From the NCBI GenBank assembly GCA_015522765.1, contig WALR01000089.1, positions 1 through 15,909 on the forward strand: a stretch of 15,909 nucleotides of DNA, written 5' to 3'. Source of the DNA: Candidatus Woesearchaeota archaeon (lineage in GTDB: Archaea > Nanobdellota > Nanobdellia > Woesearchaeales > WALR01). The position numbers and the translations under genes are program-made. Under the pieces are notes generated by a model. That model was not told the origin of the DNA. It searched no databases and saw only the letters and a program-made list of their open reading frames with translations. Below are positions 1 to 7,384 of this stretch, in pieces; the first letter of the stretch is position 1; the number at the start of each line of letters is the position of its first letter.

Positions 1-2
1 AA

Positions 3-1055
3 GAGCATGTTCCTCTTGAGAATATTCTTGCAGAAGAGGAATTACTTTACTCATTCTCCTCTAAGTTAAGCCTGGACGGGCTTTCTTTAATCATGAGACT
101 ATTAGGGGAGAGGAATCCGGAGAAGCATAAAAATAAAAGCCGCCTTTTGAGGAAGACGATTAATAACCTTTCCGACTACACAGAGAATGTAAACGGAATA
201 TTCAGTATTATAATGAAAAAAGAGGAAACGGATAAACTGCGGGAAGCCAGGCTTGTTAGCAACGAGAGAAGGGGAGAGGCCATACTTGCATCCCTCTACG
301 ATTTTGTTAACGGGCTTTACATATACATGATTAATAAGGGCGTAAACAAAAAAACAGCTGATAATGACCATCTTGATTCATTAATAAAAAAATATTCATC
401 TTTTCACTATGAGCTGCTCAGCAGGAGGGATGAGAGGAAGAAAAGGGTTATAAGGGTTCCCCGGCGCCTTCTCTCCCGTCTCTATTATACTCGCGCCCTG
501 CTCACATTCCTTAGAGGGGATGGTAACCAGGAGAGGTTTAATGCACTCATTAAGTGGGCCTATTTGTTTTATGCAAAAAATAATAATGGTGATTACCCTA
601 AATCAGGCATTCATGCATTCAGCATGGGCGGTCCATTTGATACACCTCTCTCCCCGCTCCTCAACATGGCATCATTTTTTAGCATTACCTATCCTAAGAT
701 TTCAGATGTTTCATCCGGGAACAGCTACCCATCTCATCTGGAAGAAGAAGAGGAGAAGGCTGCCGTCTCCTTTTTATTATCATCAGTCCATTCATACATC
801 AATTATTTAGGAAGGAGTATTGGTAAGTATAATAAGGGGGCGGGCTTGGAGGAGGCTGCTATGCATACTGGCGCAGCTATAAATGAAATCAATACTCTTA
901 GCAAGAGATATTACACGAGGCTTTATCGTAAATTATCAAGCCAGGGAACTGTTGATTATAACCAGCTAAATAGATTCTCAAATAATAACCGCCTCTATAA
1001 TCATGCGATGGAAAATGCGCAGAGAATAATAAAACTGCTGGTTAATCATAAATAA
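3..1055 (+). CDS. Uncharacterised helical basic protein, 5' end outside the window
   Basis: I do not recognise this family. The first in-window ATG is at 93, but the frame stays open to the window edge at position 3 with no stop and no ATG/GTG/TTG, so the gene almost certainly starts upstream and the visible part (about 350 codons) is a C-terminal fragment. It is rich in Lys, Arg, Asn and Tyr and looks mostly helical. Counting from Met-93, there is a strongly basic stretch near residues 113-135 (DERKKRV, then RRLLSRLYY) and a Glu run (HLEEEEEK) near residue 220. No signal peptide, membrane segment or metal-binding motif is visible in the fragment. It is more AT-rich than the tRNA synthetase genes beside it. 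Its last 14 nt overlap the 3' end of valS tail to tail. I am confident that it is coding because the frame is long and open, and I have no function to offer. Confidence 0.75.
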   Translation, partial: EHVPLENILAEEELLYSFSSKLSLDGLSLIMRLLGERNPEKHKNKSRLLRKTINNLSDYTENVNGIFSIIMKKEETDKLREARLVSNERRGEAILASLYDFVNGLYIYMINKGVNKKTADNDHLDSLIKKYSSFHYELLSRRDERKKRVIRVPRRLLSRLYYTRALLTFLRGDGNQERFNALIKWAYLFYAKNNNGDYPKSGIHAFSMGGPFDTPLSPLLNMASFFSITYPKISDVSSGNSYPSHLEEEEEKAAVSFLLSSVHSYINYLGRSIGKYNKGAGLEEAAMHTGAAINEINTLSKRYYTRLYRKLSSQGTVDYNQLNRFSNNNRLYNHAMENAQRIIKLLVNHK

Positions 1056-3480
1056 AGAGTTTAATCCCTTCAATCCCTGAGGCAAGCTCCTTGAAGCCGG
1101 CGGGGGGCTGCTTGTTAATATCAATCTCCACTGCCCGCGAGGCGTCTTTTATGTCCTCCCCCACCGAAGATATCATATCAGGATTGTCCGTGTGTATTAT
1201 TATCCCCTTAATCTCATAGCCGAGGGACTTCCCGATGGAAGACTTGTACCTCCTTATTGCGCCCACAATTGCGAGCGCCGCATCCCCTGCCTCTCTCTCT
1301 TCCGCATAGCGTTCTTCCAAGTACTTGGGCCATTCCGAGACATGAATGCTTTCTCCCTCTTCAGGGTAGTATCTGTGGAAGATTTCGTCAGTGATGAAGG
1401 GCATTATAGGGGCAAGCAGTTTGAGCTGGACGAGCAGCCCCCTCCTTAATGTGTACTGGGCGGACCTCTTTGCATCAACACCCCTCTTTTCAGGGTTGTA
1501 TATCCTTGACTTTACAAATTCGAGGTAGTTGTCGCAGAAGATGTGCCAGAAGAAATTCTCAACCTCAAGCTTTGCCCTGCTGTACTCATATGACTCGAAT
1601 GATTCGGTGGCTTTTTTTATTGCCCTGTTGAGCGTTGACAAGAACCACTTATCAAACGGCTCAAGTTTCTCCTCGTTAAACTTTTTGTATTCCTCATGGC
1701 TGAAATCCTCGAGGTTCATCATGACGAATCTTGAGGCGTTCCACAGCTTGTTAATCATCTTCCTGCCTGTAACAAGGTCCTTCTCCTGGAATGGGAGATC
1801 CTCTCCCAGCTTTGAGCTTGCAACCCAGAAGCGGAGGGCGTCGGCCCCGTATTTGTCAATTACTGAGAGCGGATTAATCACATTCCCCTCGCTCTTGCTC
1901 ATCTTCCTCCCCCTGGGATCAAGGGCGTGCCCGCTAATCATTATGTTCTTCCAGGGGATGCTCTTCTCATGCAGATAGGACTTAACGATTGTGGTGAACG
2001 CCCAGAAGGTGATTATGTCATGCGCCTGCGGCCTAAGGTCCATGGGGAACATTCCCTTAAAGAAATCGTCGTCCTGCCCCCACTTAAGCGCAATCATGGG
2101 TGTGAGACTACTCGTTGCCCAGGTGTCCATGACATCTTTTTCAGCTATGAACTCTTCGCTTCCGCACTCGCACTTAACCCTCGGCTTATCAACAAGGGGG
2201 TCGACGGGAAGATCATCCTCATCGGCGATTATAGGCCTGCCGCACTTCTTGCAGTACCACACAGGGAAGGGGACGCCGAAGAACCTCTGCCTGCTTATGC
2301 ACCAGTCCCATTTCAGGCCGTTAACCCAGTTGTCGTATCTCACCCTCATATGCGCGGGATGCCACTTAATCTTCCTCCCCTGTTCAAGGAGCTTCTCCTT
2401 TAGGTCGAGGTATTTTATGTACCACTGCTCTGTCATTATGAACTCTATCTCTGTCCCGCACCTCTCATGGACATTAACAACATGGTGGACTGGCTCCTTC
2501 TTCTCAACAACACCTAGTTCTTCCAGGTCCTTGACAATCTCCTTTCTTGCCTCCCTGCTCCTCATTCCCTCATACCTGCCCGCCCTCTTATTGAATGTGC
2601 CGTCCTTGTTAACAAGCTCTATTATTGGAAGGTCGTGTTTGATTACCCATTCTATATCATCAATATCGCCGAAGGTGCAGTGGTAGACCGCCCCTGTCCC
2701 GAATGAAGGATCAACCTTGTCATCCGCGAGTATAGGAACCTCCCTGTTAAATATTGGAAGCGACGCCTTCCTCCCCACAAAGTCCTTATATCTCGAATCG
2801 TCGGGGTGGACAAAGACGGCTACGCAGGCGGGCATAAGCTCCGGCCTTGTCGTTGCGATAGAAATTGTACTCCCATTGTCAACCTTAAAACGGATGTATA
2901 CCAGCTCGGAGTCGTCCTCCTTGTCCTTGAGCTCCACCTGGGCGAGGGCTGTGCCGCACTCAGGGCACCACATTATGGGCATCTTCTTCCTGTATATCCT
3001 GCCCTTTTTGTAGAGTTCTATGAAGCTGAGCTGGCTCTTCTTTATGACCTCGGGGCTGACGGTGTGGTGGTAGGATATTGACCAGTCAACACTCATCCCT
3101 ATCCTCTTCCACCCCCTAATCATCTCCCCCTCTGCCTCCCTGCTGACTTCCAGGCATTTTTTTGTAAACTCTCCCCTTGGCATCTTATTTGCCTTTATCC
3201 CGAGCTTCTTCTCAACGAACCGCTCTGTTGCGAGGCCGTTGTCGTCAAATCCCCAAGGGGCGAACACATTGAAGCCGCGCATACGCTTGTACCTCATTAT
3301 GAAGTCCTGGTGGGAATAGCTGTACGCATGGCCGAGGTGCATGCTCCCGCTCACAGTCGGCGGCGGTGTGTCCACTGAGAAGACGGGCTTCCTGCCCTGT
3401 TTAAACCTGTATATCCCCTTCTCCTCCCACTCCTTAAGGAGCTTTTCCTCCACAGACTTGAAGTCGTATTTCTCTCCCAT
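1042..3480 (-). CDS. valS: Valine--tRNA ligase (ValRS), class I
   Basis: Charges tRNA(Val) with valine in the cytoplasm. The 812-residue product has the class I signatures: HLGH at residues 48-51 (preceded by PPPTVSGSM) and KMSKS at 526-530 in GRKMSKSEGN. Between them lies the large editing (CP1) region, with zinc-ribbon-like pairs CPEC (near residue 170) and CKKC/CECG (near 410-445) and the WCISRQ motif typical of ValRS and IleRS. The PPPTVSG start and HLGHAYSYS favour ValRS over IleRS or LeuRS. The anticodon-binding domain occupies about residues 600-760. The long C-terminal coiled coil of bacterial ValRS is missing, as is usual in shorter archaeal forms. The start ATG lies 1 nt after the cysS stop, so translation is probably coupled to cysS. 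It is the last gene of the DUF62-cysS-valS unit. Confidence 0.97.
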   Translation of the reverse strand: MGEKYDFKSVEEKLLKEWEEKGIYRFKQGRKPVFSVDTPPPTVSGSMHLGHAYSYSHQDFIMRYKRMRGFNVFAPWGFDDNGLATERFVEKKLGIKANKMPRGEFTKKCLEVSREAEGEMIRGWKRIGMSVDWSISYHHTVSPEVIKKSQLSFIELYKKGRIYRKKMPIMWCPECGTALAQVELKDKEDDSELVYIRFKVDNGSTISIATTRPELMPACVAVFVHPDDSRYKDFVGRKASLPIFNREVPILADDKVDPSFGTGAVYHCTFGDIDDIEWVIKHDLPIIELVNKDGTFNKRAGRYEGMRSREARKEIVKDLEELGVVEKKEPVHHVVNVHERCGTEIEFIMTEQWYIKYLDLKEKLLEQGRKIKWHPAHMRVRYDNWVNGLKWDWCISRQRFFGVPFPVWYCKKCGRPIIADEDDLPVDPLVDKPRVKCECGSEEFIAEKDVMDTWATSSLTPMIALKWGQDDDFFKGMFPMDLRPQAHDIITFWAFTTIVKSYLHEKSIPWKNIMISGHALDPRGRKMSKSEGNVINPLSVIDKYGADALRFWVASSKLGEDLPFQEKDLVTGRKMINKLWNASRFVMMNLEDFSHEEYKKFNEEKLEPFDKWFLSTLNRAIKKATESFESYEYSRAKLEVENFFWHIFCDNYLEFVKSRIYNPEKRGVDAKRSAQYTLRRGLLVQLKLLAPIMPFITDEIFHRYYPEEGESIHVSEWPKYLEERYAEEREAGDAALAIVGAIRRYKSSIGKSLGYEIKGIIIHTDNPDMISSVGEDIKDASRAVEIDINKQPPAGFKELASGIEGIKLFIYD

Positions 3481-3481
3481 C

Positions 3482-4894
3482 TTAAACCCTTATCTTCTTG
3501 ACTATCGATTTTCCTTTGGTGTCGTCCACAGTGTATCCTCTCTTTTTTATCTCTTCCCTGAGGGAGTCAGCCTTCTCCCACTCTTTTGCCCGCCTTGCCT
3601 CTTCTCTCTCCTTCACGAGCGCCATTATCTCATCGGGTATATCCTCTTCAAAAGGGATTACGCCCAGAATCCCGTCTATATCGTGCATAAATGAGAGAAC
3701 CCTCCCTGCTGATTCCCTATTAACGCCTCCTTCCCCTATGAGCACATTAACATCCTTTATGAAGTCGAACAGCACGGCAACAGCCGGGCTTATCTGGAGG
3801 TCATCATCAAGGGAATCATCTATTCTGCTTCTTGCCTTATTGATGAGCTCCTCCACCTTCCCGCTGTCGCCATCCCCTGCTTCCAATGTTTTAAGGACAT
3901 TCACAAAGTCCCTCAGGCGCTTTATAGTCTCCTCAGCTGACTTTAAAGAGCTTATCGTGAAGTTGAGCTGTGTCCTGTAATGGGTTGTGAGGAGAAGCCA
4001 CCTTATAGCCCTTGCGCTGAACCCCCTATCAAGCAGGTCCCTAAGGGTGTAGAAGTTACCGAGGCTCTTGCTCATCTTCTTCCCCTCTACGAGGAGCCAC
4101 TCGTTGTGCACCCAGTAGTTTACGAACTTCTTCCCAAAGCATCCCTCGCTCTGCGCTATCTCGTTCTCGTGGTGGGGGAAGACAAGGTCTATGCCGCCTG
4201 TATGGATGTCAAAGCTCTCTCCAAGGTACTTCGTGCTCATCGCCGAGCATTCAATGTGCCACCCAGGCCTGCCCTTCCCCAGCTCTGTCTCCCAGAATAC
4301 ATCTCCGTCCTCCTTGGAGTATGCCTTCCACAGGGCGAAGTCGTAAGCCTCGTCTTTTTCGTACTCATCCTGGCTTATCCTCGCCCCCGCCTTCAGCGTG
4401 CCCGGCTTTATCCCTGATAACTTTCCGTAATCCCTGAACTTTGAGACATCATAATAAACAGAGCCGTCCTCTCCCCTATATGCAAGCCCTTTCTCCATAA
4501 GGCACTTTATTATCCTCACCATCTCCCTTATATGCTGAGTCGCCCGCGGAAAGTGCTCCGGAAGGTCAAGGTTGAGTTTCTTAATGTCCTCCATGAACGC
4601 CTTTGTGTATCTCTCAGTGTACTCTGAGAGGCTTACTCCCTGCTCCTGAGAGTTCCTTATCGTCTTGTCGTCAACATCTGTTATGTTCATGACCTGTGTT
4701 ACCCTGTAGCCCTTATACTTGAGATACCTCTTGAGAAGGTCGGCGCAGATATACGCCCTGAAGTTTCCTATGTGCGCGTAGTCGTACACAGTTGGACCGC
4801 AGGTGTACATCCTGACGCTGCCCCTGTCAATCTCCTTGAACTCGTCCTTCTTCCTTGTCAGCGTGTTGTATATTCTCATTTTATCATTGTGCAT
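3482..4894 (-). CDS. cysS: Cysteine--tRNA ligase (CysRS), class I
   Basis: Charges tRNA(Cys) with cysteine. The 470-residue product shows [14 protein letters not shown] with C32 and the HIGH-type motif at 41-44, KMSKS at 273-277 in [10 protein letters not shown], and the zinc/cysteine-binding elements WHIECSAMS and [10 protein letters not shown], all diagnostic of CysRS. The C-terminal part (about 340-470) is the helical tRNA-binding region ending in a basic segment (REEIKKRGY, then KKIRV). Met-6 (ATG at 4879) would align better with the usual family N-terminus (MRIYNTL), so residues 1-5 may not be translated; neither start has a clear Shine-Dalgarno. It begins 5 nt after the DUF62 gene stop and ends 1 nt before valS, indicating one transcript. 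The presence of CysRS means this organism does not depend on the SepRS/SepCysS route for Cys-tRNA. Confidence 0.97.
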   Translation of the reverse strand: MHNDKMRIYNTLTRKKDEFKEIDRGSVRMYTCGPTVYDYAHIGNFRAYICADLLKRYLKYKGYRVTQVMNITDVDDKTIRNSQEQGVSLSEYTERYTKAFMEDIKKLNLDLPEHFPRATQHIREMVRIIKCLMEKGLAYRGEDGSVYYDVSKFRDYGKLSGIKPGTLKAGARISQDEYEKDEAYDFALWKAYSKEDGDVFWETELGKGRPGWHIECSAMSTKYLGESFDIHTGGIDLVFPHHENEIAQSEGCFGKKFVNYWVHNEWLLVEGKKMSKSLGNFYTLRDLLDRGFSARAIRWLLLTTHYRTQLNFTISSLKSAEETIKRLRDFVNVLKTLEAGDGDSGKVEELINKARSRIDDSLDDDLQISPAVAVLFDFIKDVNVLIGEGGVNRESAGRVLSFMHDIDGILGVIPFEEDIPDEIMALVKEREEARRAKEWEKADSLREEIKKRGYTVDDTKGKSIVKKIRV

Positions 4895-4899
4895 TTGTT

Positions 4900-5664
4900 T
4901 TACTTATTAAATTTTCTTTTAGCGCCCCATCTCAGGGAGACACGCATCCCCTCATTTGCATGCAGGATGTCTGAAGCCCTCCCATTTGGAATGGCTATCT
5001 CAAGCGAGGAGCAGCTGCTTCTTATAAGCGACAGTTTTCTGGGAGGGGCGTCGCTGTAGCAGTCAAATATTCCCAGCACCTCATTAAAATCGTTAAGGAT
5101 TACTCTTGCCCTGTCCGCATTTATCGATGAGGGAATGTTTGTTACCACATTTCCAAAGCTGTCCGTCCTGACAACCTCTCCCTCTGCATAATCATTACCC
5201 ATCTGAAGCTTAAAAGAGAGCTCTGCTTCAGGTTTAAATTGAGCCCCCACACCTTTGAGGGTTTGTTTCTTCTCTATAATCGCGGCTGCCGGGGCAAACA
5301 CATCCCTCGCCTCAAAGCTCCTTGAGCCCCGCCTCTTGAGGGAGATGCACTGCTCAATTCCCGCCTCTCCCGCTGCGGGGAGCAGGACCCCGTTGTCAGG
5401 CCCCACAAAGAAGTAGTGCCCCGCCTTTATGGCGATTGCCGCCCTAGCTGAGCCGACCCCTGGGTCGACCACGACGAGGAATACTGTTCCTTTCGGGAAA
5501 TAGCTGAATGAGCACCTGAGAATCCAGGCAGCCTCCCTTATGTTAAATGGCTCGACTCCGTTGAACAGGTCTACAACCTGTGCATCCGGGTTGAAGGAGT
5601 GCAGAACACCCCTGACAATCCCTGCATATTCGCTGTTCCCGAAGTCAGTCAGGAGGGCAATCAT
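4900..5664 (-). CDS. SAM hydroxide adenosyltransferase (DUF62) family protein with His-to-Glu triad change
   Basis: Members of this family (chlorinase/fluorinase fold) typically hydrolyse S-adenosylmethionine to adenosine and methionine using an Asp-Arg-His triad to activate water. The 254-residue length is normal. Family motifs are present: LLTDFG near the N-terminus, VVDPGVGSAR with D67 and R74 (the same seven-residue spacing as in the Pyrococcus enzyme), VGPDNGVL around 88-94, SFEARDVFAPAAA around 116-128, and DSFGNVVTNI in the second half. The usual motif in the fourth block is TFHGRD; here it reads SFEARD, so the triad His is Glu-118 (codon 5311-5313). The protein may therefore be inactive or have a changed reaction. 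It is the first gene of the operon with cysS and valS. It starts at an ATG with no clear Shine-Dalgarno and a T-rich TATA-like element about 29 nt upstream. Confidence 0.9.
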   Translation of the reverse strand: MIALLTDFGNSEYAGIVRGVLHSFNPDAQVVDLFNGVEPFNIREAAWILRCSFSYFPKGTVFLVVVDPGVGSARAAIAIKAGHYFFVGPDNGVLLPAAGEAGIEQCISLKRRGSRSFEARDVFAPAAAIIEKKQTLKGVGAQFKPEAELSFKLQMGNDYAEGEVVRTDSFGNVVTNIPSSINADRARVILNDFNEVLGIFDCYSDAPPRKLSLIRSSCSSLEIAIPNGRASDILHANEGMRVSLRWGAKRKFNK

Positions 5665-5685
5665 AATTCATTAGGTAAGGACTAA

Positions 5686-5698
5686 TCATTAAAAAAAC
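5686..5698 (-). promoter_or_regulatory. Candidate TATA element for the DUF62-cysS-valS operon
   Basis: On the minus strand this reads as a run of seven T followed by AATGA, centred about 29 nt before the ATG at 5664. That is the spacing expected for an archaeal TATA box driving a leaderless transcript. The match to TTTATA is imperfect, so this is tentative. Confidence 0.35.
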
Positions 5699-5741
5699 TA
5701 TTGAAACATGTCTGCTAAAGGAATATTCATGAGGGCAAAAG

Positions 5742-5770
5742 TATTAAATAATAAGAGTTAGTAGGGAGGA
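5742..5770 (+). promoter_or_regulatory. TATA-like element (5742-5750) and Shine-Dalgarno (5765-5770) of the SemiSWEET-nuclease-prs operon
   Basis: TATTAAATA lies about 28 nt before the ATG at 5774, and a strong GGAGGA Shine-Dalgarno ends 3 nt before that ATG. The two signals partly conflict: initiation 25 nt downstream of this TATA box would leave a leader too short to carry the Shine-Dalgarno. Either the real TATA box lies further upstream or the site serves both modes. Confidence 0.4.
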
Positions 5771-5773
5771 ACA

Positions 5774-6025
5774 ATGGGAATGATAATCATTGGTATTGCA
5801 GGGCTCTCACTGGTTCTTGCGGGATGGGTCCCTGAGGTGGTGAGAACGATAAGGGAGCGGAGGAGTTCCCTCGCCCCCTCATTCGCCCTTCTTTACACCG
5901 CAGGCTCTTTAACACTCTCTGCCTATTCCCTCCTACTTAATGAGCCGGTCTTCCTCGCGCTTAACCTTGCGGCTTCTTTAATGAGCGGCATCTCTCTCTA
6001 CTTTGCCCTGGAGGGAAGAAGATGA
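5774..6025 (+). CDS. SemiSWEET/PQ-loop-like three-helix membrane protein
   Basis: The 83-residue protein has three hydrophobic segments (about residues 4-22, 35-53 and 57-77) with the layout of a single PQ-loop triple-helix unit. A Pro-Glu pair (P20-E21 in GWVPEVVRT) stands where the family has Pro-Gln, followed by a short basic loop (RERRSS), a mid-membrane helix with AGSLTLSAYSLLL, and an Asn in the third helix (N64 in LALNLAAS) at the position of the conserved SemiSWEET Asn. SemiSWEETs dimerise to transport sugars or other small solutes; the substrate here cannot be read from the sequence. A strong GGAGGA Shine-Dalgarno sets the start. Its stop overlaps the next start in ATGA, so it is translationally coupled to the nuclease-like gene. 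The assignment rests on topology and a few residues, so it is moderate. Confidence 0.6.
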   Translation: MGMIIIGIAGLSLVLAGWVPEVVRTIRERRSSLAPSFALLYTAGSLTLSAYSLLLNEPVFLALNLAASLMSGISLYFALEGRR

Positions 6026-6438
6026 TAATATTGATTCTTCTGCTAATGGCATTACTCTCCTTCGCGTTCTTCTTCCTGGGAAAGACAATGGGCTATAAGC
6101 TGGCATTAACCGACTGGAAAAAGAGGGAGAAAAGGGCAAGGGTTGAGGCGGTTAAGCAGAGCAGGGCTGTTCTCTCAGGTCAGTTCTCTGAACAGCTCTC
6201 CCCCTTCCTTCCCGGATTTAAGTATCTGCCTACTGAGTGCAGGTTTATAGGGAGGCCCGTTGATTTTATAGTGTTCAGGGGAATCGACGAGAAGGATATT
6301 AAGGAGGTGGTATTCCTGGAGGTGAAGAGCGGCTCTTCAGGCCTCTCCGCCCAGGAGAAAAACCTCATGAAGACCATAAATGCTGGGAGGGTGAGATGGG
6401 AGGAGTACAGGGTTCCCGACGATTTAACAAAGAGGTGA
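6022..6438 (+). CDS. Membrane-anchored predicted endonuclease related to archaeal Holliday-junction resolvases (COG4741-like)
   Basis: The 138-residue protein opens with one hydrophobic helix (residues 1-19), then a basic linker (WKKREKRARVEAVKQ) and a small restriction-endonuclease-like core. Catalytic-type residues are D81 in FIGRPVDFIVF and E100-x-K102 in VVFLEVKSGSS, followed by LSAQEK and a helix ending in GRVRWEEYRV. This order (VDF, then EVK, LS-x-x-E and RVRWE) is what I know from the group described as predicted secreted endonucleases distantly related to archaeal Holliday-junction resolvases. The N-terminal helix would tether or export it, which is odd for a resolvase; the true substrate is unknown. 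It overlaps the upstream gene by ATGA. The next gene's Shine-Dalgarno lies across its stop codon. Confidence 0.75.
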   Translation: MIILILLLMALLSFAFFFLGKTMGYKLALTDWKKREKRARVEAVKQSRAVLSGQFSEQLSPFLPGFKYLPTECRFIGRPVDFIVFRGIDEKDIKEVVFLEVKSGSSGLSAQEKNLMKTINAGRVRWEEYRVPDDLTKR

Positions 6439-6442
6439 GACG

Positions 6443-7339
6443 ATGGAAAGGGTTATTCTCAGCTTCGGCGAATACGAGAAGCTTGCGAGGCGTGTGGCGA
6501 GAAAGGCGGGTGTCAGCTATTCAAGACTAAATGTTTCAAGGTTCCCTGATTCAGAGTCATATGTCAGGTTCAGGTCGGATATTAGGGGGAAGAGCGTCTA
6601 CATACTCCAATCGCTCCACCCTGCGAACGAGAAATTAATGGATGTCCTTCTTGCAGGCTACACTGCAAAAGAGCTAGGGGCACGGCGGATTACACTTATC
6701 GCGCCCTACCTTGCCTATATGCGCCAGGACAAGCGCTTCAAGGAGGGGGAGGCGGTCTCGGCCAGAATAGTTGTCGGCAGACTGCTCTCTGTTTATGACA
6801 AGCTGATAACAATAGACCCCCATCTCCACAGGATAAAAAAGATGTCTGATGTGTTCCCAAATAGCTCGAGGGTCCTGACAGCGAATGATGTCCTTGCCTC
6901 CTTCATAAAGAGAAGGCTGGGAGGGGGGCTCATAATAGGCCCTGACGGAGAGAGCTTCCAGTGGGCGAGGAGCATAGCGAAAAAGATAAACCTCGATGTG
7001 GTCGTCCTTAAGAAGGAGAGGTACAGCGCTGAAAGAGTGAGGATAAAGCTCTCCTCTGAGGCGAGGGAGAAGATAAGGAGGGATAGGAACGCCGTGATTG
7101 TCGATGACATCATAAGCACCGGCCACACAGTGATAGAGACAGTGAGGAAGGCTAAGGAGCTTGGCATGCTGGTCAGGGCGGTTGTGTGCGTCCACGGCGT
7201 GTTTGCAGAGGATGCATATAAAAAAATAAGGAGGACAGGGGTGAAGGAGATTTACTCCACGAATACCATTGCAGGGGAGCATTCATCCATCGATGTTTCA
7301 GGGCTGATAGCCGGCTCTTTGAATAATCAGGGTCGTTAG
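6443..7339 (+). CDS. prs: Ribose-phosphate pyrophosphokinase (PRPP synthetase), archaeal type
   Basis: Makes PRPP from ribose 5-phosphate and ATP for purine, pyrimidine, His and Trp synthesis. The 298-residue length matches archaeal PRPP synthetases, which are shorter than bacterial ones. Visible motifs are RFPDSESYVR (33-42), YLAYMRQDKRF (89-99, ATP site), DPHLHR (125-130, metal/ATP-binding His), GPDGES (166-171) and the PRPP-binding loop VIVDDIISTGHT (218-229). A GAGGTGA Shine-Dalgarno at 6432-6438 overlaps the stop of the upstream nuclease-like gene and sits 4 nt before the ATG, so it is translated as the third gene of that operon. No allosteric extension is visible. The identification is firm. 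Confidence 0.96.
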   Translation: MERVILSFGEYEKLARRVARKAGVSYSRLNVSRFPDSESYVRFRSDIRGKSVYILQSLHPANEKLMDVLLAGYTAKELGARRITLIAPYLAYMRQDKRFKEGEAVSARIVVGRLLSVYDKLITIDPHLHRIKKMSDVFPNSSRVLTANDVLASFIKRRLGGGLIIGPDGESFQWARSIAKKINLDVVVLKKERYSAERVRIKLSSEAREKIRRDRNAVIVDDIISTGHTVIETVRKAKELGMLVRAVVCVHGVFAEDAYKKIRRTGVKEIYSTNTIAGEHSSIDVSGLIAGSLNNQGR

Positions 7340-7354
7340 CCTGTATGGTAAATA

Positions 7355-7363
7355 TTTATAAAT
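7355..7363 (+). promoter_or_regulatory. TATA box of gatD (leaderless promoter)
   Basis: TTTATAAAT is a near-ideal archaeal TATA box. Its first T is exactly 30 nt before the gatD ATG, so transcription should start at or within a few bases of the start codon. No Shine-Dalgarno is present in the preceding bases (AAACACTTCCC). Confidence 0.7.
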
Positions 7364-7384
7364 GAGGCATGATAAACACTTCCC

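Noticed and set aside
1927..2686. Two long plus-strand open frames (158 and 231 codons) inside valS
   Set aside because: Both are antisense to conserved ValRS sequence, overlap each other in different frames and show no recognisable domain.
6674..7282. 202-codon open frame on the minus strand inside prs
   Set aside because: Antisense shadow of a firmly identified PRPP synthetase; low-quality composition and no family motif.
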